In this document: piece by piece, positions 35,743-43,587 of the stretch
Position numbering within the stretch: the first letter of the stretch is position 1
Layout of the letters: each line of letters opens with the position of its first letter
From: Cupriavidus alkaliphilus
GTDB lineage: Bacteria; Pseudomonadota; Gammaproteobacteria; Burkholderiales; Burkholderiaceae
Reading direction: 5' to 3'
NCBI RefSeq assembly: GCF_900094595.1
Contig: NZ_FMAD01000017.1
Location: 57,177 to 121,176, forward strand
DNA: 64,000 bases
Made by a program: the position numbers and the translations under genes
The notes under the pieces: model-generated
Database searches by the model: none
The model's input: the letters and a program-made list of their open reading frames with translations, nothing else
Told to the model about the DNA's origin: nothing

Positions 35743-36393
35743 TTAAGCTTTGGCTTTGGCCTTGACGGCCGGGGTAACGATGACCTTGCCGTTCTTGGAG
35801 CCGGGAATGGCGCCCTTGACCAGCAGCAGCTTGCGCTCTGCGTCGATCTTGGCGATCTCCAGGTTCTGCACGGTGCGGGTGACATCGCCCAGGTGACCGG
35901 TCATGCGCTTGCCCGGGAACACGCGGCCCGGATCCTGCGCCATACCGATCGAGCCCGGCACGTTGTGCGAGCGCGAGTTACCGTGGGTGGCACGGCCGGA
36001 GGCGAAGTGGTAGCGCTTGATGGTACCGGCGTAGCCCTTACCGATGGTCACGCCCTGCACGTCGATCTTCTGACCGACTTCGAACAGGTCGACCGACAGC
36101 GAACCGCCAGCTTGCAGTTCGGCAGCCTTGGCTGCGTCGATACGGAATTCGCGGATGATTTCGCCGGCTTCCACGCCGGCTTTGGCGAGGTGACCCGCCA
36201 GCGGCTTGGTGACGCGGCTTGCGCGTCGTGCGCCGAAGGTGACTTGAACCGCGGTGTAACCGTCGGTCTCGTCCGTCTTGATTTGCGTCACGCGGTTGTC
36301 GCCGACCTCGACCACGGTCACGGGAATCGCTTCACCGTCGTCCGTGAAAATACGGGTCATGCCAACCTTGCGACCTACAAGGCCAAGGCTCAT
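35743..36393 (-). CDS. rplC: 50S ribosomal protein L3
   Basis: 216 residues. One of two proteins that start large-subunit assembly. SLGLVGRKVGMTRIFTDDGEAIP opening, FASGRATHGNSRSHNVPGSIG core and RVFPGKRMTGHLG loop near the peptidyl-transferase centre. ATG 36393 has GGAG at good spacing; in-frame ATG 36405 and a long upstream extension are rejected. Now the first gene of the truncated S10 operon because of the insert between it and rpsJ. Confidence 0.98.
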   Translation of the reverse strand: MSLGLVGRKVGMTRIFTDDGEAIPVTVVEVGDNRVTQIKTDETDGYTAVQVTFGARRASRVTKPLAGHLAKAGVEAGEIIREFRIDAAKAAELQAGGSLSVDLFEVGQKIDVQGVTIGKGYAGTIKRYHFASGRATHGNSRSHNVPGSIGMAQDPGRVFPGKRMTGHLGDVTRTVQNLEIAKIDAERKLLLVKGAIPGSKNGKVIVTPAVKAKAKA

Positions 36394-36497
36394 GGTTTGC
36401 TCCATTCCCAGCTGCGATTGGCCGGGGCTGATTGATACACGAAAACTGTGCTTGCGCTTGTGCGCGGATGGACTTGCGCTAAACAAGACTGCGCGCG

Positions 36498-36535
36498 GCC
36501 AAAGTGGCCAGCCCACTACCCGAGGAAACGGGTAG
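36498..36535 (-). promoter_or_regulatory. Structured 5' leader of the rplC operon
   Basis: The predicted transcript would begin near 36535 with a perfect hairpin CTACCCG-TTTCCT-CGGGTAG (36535-36516). Nearby GGCCA-CTT-TGGCC (36511-36498) forms a second. About 105 nt then lead to the rplC ATG. It may be a stability element or a replacement control site. Confidence 0.5.
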
Positions 36536-36541
36536 CCTTAC

Positions 36542-36570
36542 ACTATATCGCAGCAGTTTGGAAAGGGCAA
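36542..36570 (-). promoter_or_regulatory. Promoter of the truncated S10 operon (rplC onward)
   Basis: Minus strand TTGCCC (36570-36565), a 17-bp spacer, and TATAGT (36547-36542). It lies in the 307-bp gap between the flavin reductase gene and rplC. A short hairpin TTGCGG-GGAAAT-CCGCAA at about 36577-36594 lies just upstream but lacks a T-run, so I see no firm terminator for the catabolic operon. Confidence 0.75.
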
Positions 36571-36700
36571 TATGAATTGCGGATTTCCCCGCAATGATGT
36601 AGGCAGGGAGGCCACAGTAGTGACGCTTGCGCTATTTGGGTGTGGTGTCCGGGCGACGGGCCGGCATTCGAAGCGGCCCATGGAGCACCGCGAAGTGGGG

Positions 36701-37201
36701 TCAGGCGGCGAGGCGGACGAAATCGCCGCCATAGAATACCAGCGGCTCGCCTTCCTCCGCCGTGAACGCTTCGACGGCGCCAACGATCAGCAAGTGGTCG
36801 CCCACCGGGTCGGCGCGCTCCACCCGGCACGACAGCGTCGCCAGCGCCTCGTCCAGGTAGGGCACGCCGTGCGGGCAGCACCGGTGGGCAACGCCGGCGA
36901 ACTTGTCCGGCGACGGCGTGGCAAAGCGGCGCGCCAGTTCGCCGTGGCCCGCGCGCAGGATGCTGACGCCGAACGGCGCGCCCGGTCCGAACAGGCCAGC
37001 ATTGGGCGAATGCCTGGCCAGGCTCCACAGGATCAATGGCGGCGCCAGCGACAGCGACGCGAACGAGTTGACGGTGATGCCGACCGGCCGCTGCTGCGGC
37101 GTACAGGCACCGATGACCGCCACGCCGGTCGCGTAGCGGCCGCAAACCCGGCGCAGTTCGCGCGGATCAAGCGAGGGGGCGGCATGGCTGGTGGTGTCCA
37201 T
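36701..37201 (-). CDS. NAD(P)H:flavin oxidoreductase, reductase component of a two-component monooxygenase
   Basis: 166 residues of the flavin reductase (StyB/HpaC-like) split-barrel family. LRRVCGRYATGVAVIGACT opens the domain, then GITVNSFASLSLAPPLILWSL (cut here as SFASLSLAPPLILW) binds flavin, and the GDHLLIVGAVEAF strand closes it. It likely supplies reduced FAD to the adjacent StyA-like oxygenase: ATG 37201 lies 1 nt beyond the oxygenase stop. Last gene of the inserted operon. The donor (NADH or NADPH) is unknown. Confidence 0.88.
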   Translation of the reverse strand: MDTTSHAAPSLDPRELRRVCGRYATGVAVIGACTPQQRPVGITVNSFASLSLAPPLILWSLARHSPNAGLFGPGAPFGVSILRAGHGELARRFATPSPDKFAGVAHRCCPHGVPYLDEALATLSCRVERADPVGDHLLIVGAVEAFTAEEGEPLVFYGGDFVRLAA

Positions 37202-37202
37202 C

Positions 37203-38444
37203 TCAGGCGGCCTGCGGCAGGTGGTGGTCGATCAGCTGGTGGCAGGCCTGCGGATCCATCCACCAGGGAAAGTAGTCCGGCGGATTGTCGAAACCGTTGG
37301 CGATGCGGGCCGCCAGCGCCGGCGACTGCCCCGCCGCGCCCAGCAGCGCCAGGATGTGCGGCGGCGGCGGTGTCAGCAGCGAGTTGGTCCACGCCACCAC
37401 ATCGCCGGCGTATTGCCAGTAGTGGGCGAAGGTCTGCTCCATCCAGCCGCGGTCGTACGGCCGCTCGCCGTGCTCGACGATCGCATCGAGATAGACCTTG
37501 CAGCACTTGGCGGCATTGTTCGAGCCCTGGCCGGTGATGGGGTCGTTGACCACCACGGCATCGGCCATGCCGAATACCAGCCGGCCCGACGGCAGCGTCA
37601 GCACCGGCTTGCGCACCGTCGGCGCGAAGCGGCCCGACAGGATGCCGTTGTCGTCGGTCAGCGCCACACGCTCGCAACGCTCGGCTTCCCATGGGGCATA
37701 AGTACGCAGGATGCGCAGGCTTTCGGCGAGGTGCTGTTCGGGCGTGCGCGCCTCGGCCCAGCGGTCCATCGGCCCGCCCGGAATGCCCTCGAACACCATG
37801 ATCTCGCACGGCCCCGACAGCGTCAGCGCTGGAAACACAAAGTACTCGCCCACGCCCGGAATCAGGTTGAAGCAAACCCGCGAGAACGGCTCGCGCGGCA
37901 CCATGCCGGTCACGTAGGTCAACGCCAGCGCGCGCTGGGGCCGGTCGAACGGGCTGCGCGACACGTCGCGCTCGAAGCGGCTGACGATCTCGCCCTTGCC
38001 GGCGGCCAGCAGCACCAGGTCATGCTCGCGGGTCAGGTCCTCCAGCTCGTCGAGGCCGACATCGACAATGCGCAGGTCGCCGCCGCGCGCAACAAAGGCC
38101 TCCATCCACGCCGGCATCTTCAGGCGCTGGTCGACCGCCTGCGCCGGCCGGTCCAGCGGCGCGGCCCAGTCGATGACCCTGGCGCCGGGCTGCTCGGGAT
38201 GCGGCACGGCCAGGCCGATGCCCCGCACCGGCGGACAGGCATCGTCCCACCAGTTCAGCCCAAGCTCGCGTTCGGTCTGCAGCGCGCGGTCGAACATGCA
38301 CTGGCTGGACATGACCTTGCCGGCGCGGATCTGCTCGGGGGTGCGGTTGGACAGCAGCGTGACGCGGTAGCCGTTGGCCTGCAGCCCGAGGGCCATTTGC
38401 AGGCCCGACTGGCCCGCTCCGACGATGGCGATGCGTTGGCGCAT
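37203..38444 (-). CDS. StyA-like FAD-dependent monooxygenase (styrene/indole monooxygenase family)
   Basis: 413 residues. Rossmann FAD site RIAIVGAGQSGLQMALGL (GxGxxG at residues 9-14) and the late DPITGQGSNNAAKCC loop correspond to the StyA family layout, as do the SPFDRPQRALALTYVTG and VFEGIPGG segments. Such enzymes epoxidise vinyl or indole double bonds using FADH2 from a separate reductase, here the next gene. Substrate is not deducible. ATG 38444 has AGGAGA upstream. StyA-like identity is by residue pattern; a related hydroxylase is the alternative. Confidence 0.82.
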   Translation of the reverse strand: MRQRIAIVGAGQSGLQMALGLQANGYRVTLLSNRTPEQIRAGKVMSSQCMFDRALQTERELGLNWWDDACPPVRGIGLAVPHPEQPGARVIDWAAPLDRPAQAVDQRLKMPAWMEAFVARGGDLRIVDVGLDELEDLTREHDLVLLAAGKGEIVSRFERDVSRSPFDRPQRALALTYVTGMVPREPFSRVCFNLIPGVGEYFVFPALTLSGPCEIMVFEGIPGGPMDRWAEARTPEQHLAESLRILRTYAPWEAERCERVALTDDNGILSGRFAPTVRKPVLTLPSGRLVFGMADAVVVNDPITGQGSNNAAKCCKVYLDAIVEHGERPYDRGWMEQTFAHYWQYAGDVVAWTNSLLTPPPPHILALLGAAGQSPALAARIANGFDNPPDYFPWWMDPQACHQLIDHHLPQAA

Positions 38445-38477
38445 GATGTGGTCTCCTGAGTGGATGCGGGGATGGCG

Positions 38478-39266
38478 TCAGCCGGCCAGCTTGCCGATTG
38501 CCGGGACGTTCTGCTCCGGGCCCATGGCGCTGTAACCGCCATCGACGGCATAGTCCGCGCCGGTGACAAAGCTGGCGTGATCGGAGCAGAGGAAGAGCAC
38601 CACCTGCGCCACCTCGTCAGGCTCACCGACACGGCCGAGCAGATGGAACGGCGCGGCCACCGCATCGGTGCGGGCGCGGTTGCCGCCGCTGACCTCGTCC
38701 ATCAGCCGGCACCAGGTCCAGCCGGGCGAGATCGAGTTCACGCGGATCCGCTCGGGCGCGAGGTCCATCGCCATGCTGCGCGTCAGCTGCGCGATCGCGG
38801 CTTTCGACACGGGATAGAGCCAGCGCCCGGTCTGCGCCACGTTGGCGGAAATGCTGGTGAAGTTGACGATCGCGCCGCCGCCCCGCGCGCGCATATGCGG
38901 ATGCACCGCCTGCGCCAGCATCACCCCGGAAACCACATTGACGTCGAGCGCCGCCAGCCAGTCGGCCCGGTTGGAGCGGAAGCCGTCGTCGAGATAGGTG
39001 CAGGCCAGGTTGATCAGGAAATCGACGCCGCCGAAGCGCTGCGCGACCTGGCCGACCGCGTCGTGGACCTGGTCGTCCCGCGTGATGTCGGTCGCGATGA
39101 AGAGCGCGTCCTTGCCCAGCCCGGCGGCGACGTGCTCGCCGTTGGCGGCGTCGATATCGAAGATCGCCACGCGCGCGCCGGCGTCGACGAAGGCCCGGGC
39201 CACGGCTGCGCCGATCAGCGTGGCGCCGCCGGTGACGATGGCCACCTTGTCCTGCAATCCCTTCAT
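38478..39266 (-). CDS. Short-chain dehydrogenase/reductase with an atypical cofactor loop
   Basis: 262 residues. Classical SDR catalytic set: N110, S138/S140, Y151 and K155 (YPVSK). The glycine motif reads TGGATLIG, in which Leu replaces the usual middle glycine of TGxxxGxG, and the NNAG motif reads INLAC. The cofactor is probably NAD because Asp37/Asp39 follow the second strand. ATG 39266 with CAGGAGA upstream. Second gene of the inserted operon, likely oxidising or reducing an alcohol/ketone intermediate of the monooxygenase product. Confidence 0.87.
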   Translation of the reverse strand: MKGLQDKVAIVTGGATLIGAAVARAFVDAGARVAIFDIDAANGEHVAAGLGKDALFIATDITRDDQVHDAVGQVAQRFGGVDFLINLACTYLDDGFRSNRADWLAALDVNVVSGVMLAQAVHPHMRARGGGAIVNFTSISANVAQTGRWLYPVSKAAIAQLTRSMAMDLAPERIRVNSISPGWTWCRLMDEVSGGNRARTDAVAAPFHLLGRVGEPDEVAQVVLFLCSDHASFVTGADYAVDGGYSAMGPEQNVPAIGKLAG

Positions 39267-39344
39267 GGTTGTCTCCTGTTTGGTCACCGGTGTCCGGTGC
39301 GGGGCAGGCCTCTGCGGGCCCGCTTCCGTTCAGTGCCGCCTGGC

Positions 39345-40574
39345 TTACTGGCCTTCGCTCTGCTGCCAGCGCGCCATCAGCGTGTTCGACGGCAACGTCT
39401 CGTCCAGCAGCTTGCGCGCGGTCTCCACGCCTGCCACCGGCAAACCCGTGGGATCCAGCTTGCCGATCTGCACCAGCACGCTGGCCTGGTCCCAGTAAAT
39501 GTGCTCGTGGTAGAGCTTGTCGCCGCGGAACTTGACGATGGCGATCAGCGGGATCTCCACGCGCTTGCCGGTGGGCGGTACGCCGGGCAGCATCCAGTCG
39601 ATCTCGCTGGTGTGGGTGAAGCAGAACAGCAGCTCGTCGACGATCTGCGAGGCGCCGACCGTGCGCGACAGCGGGATCAGCGTCGTGTCCGGCGGATTGC
39701 TGTGCACGAAGTGATGCTGGTAGAAACGGCGCAGCTGCGCATGGCCGACGCCGCCGGTCATGGTGGGGATATGGTTCACATAGGGCTGCGCCACCATCGT
39801 CGCCATGGTCGCGTCGACATCGCGGGTGGCGAATTCATGCTCGCAATGCTTGTCCCACAGCGCCGAGAAGTCGTAGTGCGGGCCCATCTCGCGGCGCAGC
39901 GCCGCGATCGAGCGCTGGTGCGCCATCAGCGCCGAGGGCTTGTCGAAATGCTCGCCACCGGACCGCGCAAAGGCATGGCCGACGCCGGCATAGACGTAGA
40001 CCTCGATGTGGTCCCGGCCGGCCAGCGCCTCGCGGATCGCCGCCTGCGCAGGCGGCGGGCAGAAGCCGTCCTTCTCCGCGATATGCAGCACCAGGCGGCC
40101 CCGCACGTTGGCGGCCTCGCCCAGCGCATGTTCGATGCCGACGCCGTAGTACGCCACTGCGCAGGCCACGCCGGGCAACCGGCAGGCCGCCAGGTAGGCC
40201 AGCTTGCCGCCCAGGCAGAAGCCCAGCACGCCGGTCTGGCCAACGCATTCGGACCGCGCGCGCAACGTCTCCAGCGCCGCGCCCACATCCTGCACGCCCT
40301 TCGCTTCGTCGAACTGCTGATAGAGGCCGAGCGCGCGCTGGAAGTCCTCGCCGCGGTCGGTCAGCTCGATGCCCGGGGCGATGCGCCAGAACAGGTCGGG
40401 CACCAGCACCGTATAGCCCTCCTCGGCGTAGTAGTCCGCCACCTGGCGCATGGTGGCATTGACGCCGAAGATCTCCTGGCACAGCACGATGCCGGGGCCC
40501 TTGCCCGCCGCCGGAGTGGCGAGATAGCCGCTGAAACTGCCTTCGGGGGTCTGGATCTGGATGGTCTGGCCCAT
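39345..40574 (-). CDS. Dienelactone hydrolase fused to a C-terminal NTF2/SnoaL-like domain
   Basis: 409 residues, nearly twice a normal dienelactone hydrolase. Residues 1 to about 235 carry E34, nucleophile Cys120 (GFCLGG), D169 (AEKDGFCP) and H200 (AGVGHAF), the complete DLH triad. Residues about 255-409 form a second domain with the HDEF-like CEHEFATRDVDATMATM start and helix/strand pattern of SnoaL or NTF2-like proteins. The DLH part would open an enol-lactone ring. ATG 40574. First gene of the inserted operon; divergent from the araC-type gene. Confidence 0.85.
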   Translation of the reverse strand: MGQTIQIQTPEGSFSGYLATPAAGKGPGIVLCQEIFGVNATMRQVADYYAEEGYTVLVPDLFWRIAPGIELTDRGEDFQRALGLYQQFDEAKGVQDVGAALETLRARSECVGQTGVLGFCLGGKLAYLAACRLPGVACAVAYYGVGIEHALGEAANVRGRLVLHIAEKDGFCPPPAQAAIREALAGRDHIEVYVYAGVGHAFARSGGEHFDKPSALMAHQRSIAALRREMGPHYDFSALWDKHCEHEFATRDVDATMATMVAQPYVNHIPTMTGGVGHAQLRRFYQHHFVHSNPPDTTLIPLSRTVGASQIVDELLFCFTHTSEIDWMLPGVPPTGKRVEIPLIAIVKFRGDKLYHEHIYWDQASVLVQIGKLDPTGLPVAGVETARKLLDETLPSNTLMARWQQSEGQ

Positions 40575-40670
40575 GGCCTGCGCTCCTTGTCGTTCTCTGT
40601 TGGCTGACAGCTGGTGAGGGTGCGCTGCCGTGCTGGATCCCATGATGGTGGCTCCGCACCGCAGCAAACT

Positions 40671-40690
40671 AGCCGCTCGCTGCAGCGGCT
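40671..40690. promoter_or_regulatory. Inverted repeat, possible AraC-regulator operator
   Basis: Perfect arms AGCCGCT and AGCGGCT with a 6-nt spacer, placed just downstream of the candidate -10 of the catabolic operon, in the 277-bp divergent region. Purely positional inference. Confidence 0.35.
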
Positions 40691-40695
40691 ATCCG

Positions 40696-40725
40696 ATTAG
40701 TGCAGGAAAGTCAGGCTTCGGTCAA
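40696..40725 (-). promoter_or_regulatory. Candidate promoter of the inserted catabolic operon
   Basis: Minus strand TTGACC (40725-40720), an 18-bp spacer, ACTAAT (40701-40696). About 120 nt before the hydrolase ATG. The plus strand carries a TATAGT at 40757-40762 that could serve the divergent regulator gene, without a clear -35. Confidence 0.45.
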
Positions 40726-40851
40726 CGCAAGGCCAGGGTCGCGCGGGTCGATCCGCTATAGTGGTTGCGTGGACCATGCTGCGCGCATGGCGCCCCGGCC
40801 CGCCGCCGTGGACGCCAGCCAGCGCCGCGGCCACGCCAGAGGAGCGAGACC

Positions 40852-41865
40852 ATGTTGCAGCTGCCCCCGACTGCCCGCCCGCCGGCGCCGCTGGCGCATG
40901 CCCTGCTATACGATGCCGGGCGGCAGGTGTTCGCCTCGACCGATCTCGGGCAGACACGCGCGGCGGTGGGCAAGGTCTTCAAGCCTCACCGGCTCGATAT
41001 CCGCGGGACCAGCCTGTCGGCCCGCATGCACCACGCCCCGCTGGGCGCGGTATCGCTGAACCGGCTCGCCTACGGGGCCGATGTCACCATCGACCCGGGC
41101 CCGCTCGGAGACTTCCTGCTGGTGCAGATGCCGCTCAGCGGGCAGGCCGAGATCCGTTGCGGCGCGCAGCAGATCGTGTCGACGCCGGACTGCGCTTCCG
41201 TGCTGACGCCCAGCGATCCGCTGCTGATGCGCTGGAGCGCGGACAACGACCAGCTGATCGTGCGCATCGAGCGCAGCGCGCTGGAGCGCGTGTGCGCCGC
41301 CTATCTCGGGCATCGGCCCGACCCGCCGCTGCGCTTCCAGCTCGGCATGGCCTGGCGCAGCGCCGGCTGGTATTCATTGATGGAGTATCTGGCGCAGATG
41401 CTGGCGGCGGCGCCGGAAGCGGCGCGCCATCCGCTCACGGCATGCCAGCTCGAGCAGCTGGTGATCGGCGCGCTGCTGACGCTGCAGCCGCACAGCCTGT
41501 CGGAGGCGCTGCAGCGGCACGGCAAGCCGCTGGCGCCGCGCCATGTGAAGGTGGTCGAGGAGTATATCCACGCCCATGCCGCCGCCGCGCTGACGCCGGC
41601 GCTGCTGGCGGAGATCGCGGGCGTCAGCCTGCGCAGCCTGTATGCGGGGTTCCGCGAGCATCGCGGGCTGAGCCCGATGGCCTATCTGCGCACGGTCCGG
41701 CTGGACCGGGTACGGCACGACCTGCTCAACGATGCGGCGCTGTCGTCGGTGACGGGCGCCGCGCTGCGCTGGGGCTTTGCCCACCTGGGGCGCTTCAGCG
41801 CCGAATACCGGCGCGCGTTCGGCGAGTGCCCGGCCGAGACGCTGCGCCGGCGCGGCAGCGTATAA
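40852..41865 (+). CDS. AraC-family transcriptional regulator of the inserted cluster
   Basis: 337 residues. The N-terminal part (about 35-200) is an AraC_binding_2/cupin-like ligand domain. The C-terminal AraC DNA-binding domain (about 236-335) has two helix-turn-helix units: the first around LAEIAGVSLRSLYAGFREHRG, the second ending in FAHLGRFSAEYRRAFGECPAETL. ATG 40852 has GAGGAGCGAG upstream. Being divergent, it is the likely activator of the monooxygenase operon. It shares the bidirectional terminator with rpsJ. Confidence 0.9.
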   Translation: MLQLPPTARPPAPLAHALLYDAGRQVFASTDLGQTRAAVGKVFKPHRLDIRGTSLSARMHHAPLGAVSLNRLAYGADVTIDPGPLGDFLLVQMPLSGQAEIRCGAQQIVSTPDCASVLTPSDPLLMRWSADNDQLIVRIERSALERVCAAYLGHRPDPPLRFQLGMAWRSAGWYSLMEYLAQMLAAAPEAARHPLTACQLEQLVIGALLTLQPHSLSEALQRHGKPLAPRHVKVVEEYIHAHAAAALTPALLAEIAGVSLRSLYAGFREHRGLSPMAYLRTVRLDRVRHDLLNDAALSSVTGAALRWGFAHLGRFSAEYRRAFGECPAETLRRRGSV

Positions 41866-41903
41866 GTGCCTGTCGGGCGCTGCCGTGCGGCGCGCCATCA
41901 AAC

Positions 41904-41932
41904 AAAAACGGCGAACCGAGGTTCGCCGTTTT
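41904..41932. terminator. Bidirectional terminator between the AraC-type gene and rpsJ
   Basis: Stem ACGGCGAAC, loop CGAG, stem GTTCGCCGT, flanked by A-run and T-run, so effective in both directions. On the minus strand it ends str-operon transcription 36 nt after the rpsJ stop. Confidence 0.9.
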
Positions 41933-41967
41933 GCTGCAGCAGGCTGCGCAAGCAGCCCGAAGCATGA

Positions 41968-42276
41968 TTACACCTTGATCTCGACGTCCACGCCTGCCGG
42001 CAGGTCGAGCTTCATCAGCGCGTCAACGGTCTTGTCGGTCGGGTCGACGATGTCCATCAGGCGCTGGTGGGTGCGGATCTCGAACTGATCGCGGCTGGTC
42101 TTGTTCACGTGCGGCGAACGCAGGATGTCGAAGCGCTGGATGCGGGTCGGCAGGGGCACCGGGCCCTTGACGATCGCGCCGGTACGCTTGGCGGTATCCA
42201 CGATTTCGGCGGCCGACTGGTCGATCAGGCGATAGTCGAAAGCCTTCAGGCGGATACGGATCTTCTGATTCTGCAT
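41968..42276 (-). CDS. rpsJ: 30S ribosomal protein S10 (NusE)
   Basis: 102 residues. Head protein and, with NusB/NusG, an antitermination factor. NQKIRIRLKAFDYRLIDQSA start and GPVPLPTRIQRFDILRSPHVNK are intact. ATG 42276. Expected to be followed directly by rplC; here it ends at a bidirectional terminator and the next 5.3 kb is an unrelated catabolic cluster, so S10 is expressed from the str operon. Confidence 0.98.
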   Translation of the reverse strand: MQNQKIRIRLKAFDYRLIDQSAAEIVDTAKRTGAIVKGPVPLPTRIQRFDILRSPHVNKTSRDQFEIRTHQRLMDIVDPTDKTVDALMKLDLPAGVDVEIKV

Positions 42277-42319
42277 GATATTTCCTTAAAAGAGCGATTG
42301 GGCAAGCTGCCCGTTGAAT

Positions 42320-42343
42320 GGGGACATGCCCGCGGGCATGTCC
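42320..42343. repeat. Perfect 24-nt palindrome between tufA and rpsJ
   Basis: GGGACATGCCCG and its exact complement with no spacer; as RNA a 10-bp stem with a CGCG loop. No T-run follows, so not a terminator. It starts 10 nt before the tufA stop would be reached from the rpsJ side, i.e. just after tufA. Confidence 0.8.
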
Positions 42344-42353
42344 CAGGAAGTGC

Positions 42354-43544
42354 TTAGTCGAGGATCTTTGCCACGACGCCGGCGCCGACGGTACGGCCAC
42401 CTTCGCGGATAGCGAAGCGCAGGCCTTCTTCCATGGCGATCGGGGCGATCAGCTTGACGGTGATCGACACGTTGTCACCCGGCATGACCATTTCCTTGTC
42501 CGCCGGCAGCTCGATCGAGCCAGTCACGTCGGTGGTACGGAAGTAGAACTGCGGGCGGTAGTTGTTGAAGAACGGGGTGTGACGGCCGCCTTCGTCCTTC
42601 GACAGGATGTACACCTCGCCGGTGAAGTGGGTGTGCGGCTTGATCGAACCCGGCTTGCACAGCACCTGGCCGCGCTCGACGTCTTCACGCTTGGTGCCGC
42701 GCAGCAGCAGACCGACGTTGTCGCCAGCCTGGCCCTGGTCCAGCAGCTTGCGGAACATTTCCACGCCGGTGCAGGTGGTCTTCACGGTCGGCTTGATACC
42801 GACGATTTCGATTTCCTCGCCGACCTTGATCACGCCGCGCTCGATACGGCCGGTCACCACGGTGCCGCGACCCGAGATCGAGAACACGTCTTCCACCGGC
42901 ATCAGGAAGGTACCGTCAACGGCACGCTCCGGCGTCGGGATGTAGGTGTCCAGCGCGTCGGCCAGGCGCATGATGGCTTCTTCGCCCAGGTCGCCCTTGT
43001 CGCCTTCCAGTGCCAGCTTGGCCGAACCCTTGATGATCGGGGTGTCGTCGCCGGGGAACTCGTACTTCGACAGCAGCTCGCGCACTTCCATCTCGACCAG
43101 CTCGAGCAGTTCGGCGTCGTCCACCATGTCGCACTTGTTCAGGAACACGATGATGTACGGCACGCCGACCTGGCGGGCCAGCAGGATGTGCTCACGGGTC
43201 TGCGGCATCGGGCCGTCAGCGGCCGAGCACACCAGGATCGCGCCGTCCATCTGGGCGGCACCCGTGATCATGTTCTTCACGTAGTCGGCGTGGCCCGGGC
43301 AGTCAACGTGCGCGTAGTGGCGGTTGGCCGTCTCGTATTCGACGTGGGCGGTATTGATGGTAATACCGCGGGCCTTTTCTTCCGGCGCTGCGTCGATTTC
43401 GTCGTACTTCTTGGCCGCACCACCGAACTTCGCTGCCAGCACCGTGGCGATCGCTGCGGTCAGCGTGGTCTTGCCATGGTCAACGTGACCAATCGTACCA
43501 ACGTTCACGTGCGGCTTGGTCCGCTCGAACTTTTCCTTTGCCAT
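42354..43544 (-). CDS. tufA: Elongation factor Tu (copy A)
   Basis: 396 residues. Delivers aminoacyl-tRNA to the ribosome. G1 GHVDHGKT (19-26), effector ARGITINTAHVEYE, G3 DCPGH, G4 NKCD and the tRNA-binding domains 2 and 3 are complete. ATG 43544. Same protein as tufB at 62059-63249; by eye the coding sequences differ only at 43194 (a synonymous Arg CGT/CGC change). Middle of the str operon. Confidence 0.99.
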   Translation of the reverse strand: MAKEKFERTKPHVNVGTIGHVDHGKTTLTAAIATVLAAKFGGAAKKYDEIDAAPEEKARGITINTAHVEYETANRHYAHVDCPGHADYVKNMITGAAQMDGAILVCSAADGPMPQTREHILLARQVGVPYIIVFLNKCDMVDDAELLELVEMEVRELLSKYEFPGDDTPIIKGSAKLALEGDKGDLGEEAIMRLADALDTYIPTPERAVDGTFLMPVEDVFSISGRGTVVTGRIERGVIKVGEEIEIVGIKPTVKTTCTGVEMFRKLLDQGQAGDNVGLLLRGTKREDVERGQVLCKPGSIKPHTHFTGEVYILSKDEGGRHTPFFNNYRPQFYFRTTDVTGSIELPADKEMVMPGDNVSITVKLIAPIAMEEGLRFAIREGGRTVGAGVVAKILD

Positions 43545-43587
43545 TTTTTTCAGCTCCTAATGGAATGCAGTCTTGTCGATTCATCAC

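Noticed and set aside
36571..36600. Terminator for the catabolic operon before rplC
   Set aside because: The TTGCGG/CCGCAA stem is only 6 bp and has no T-run.
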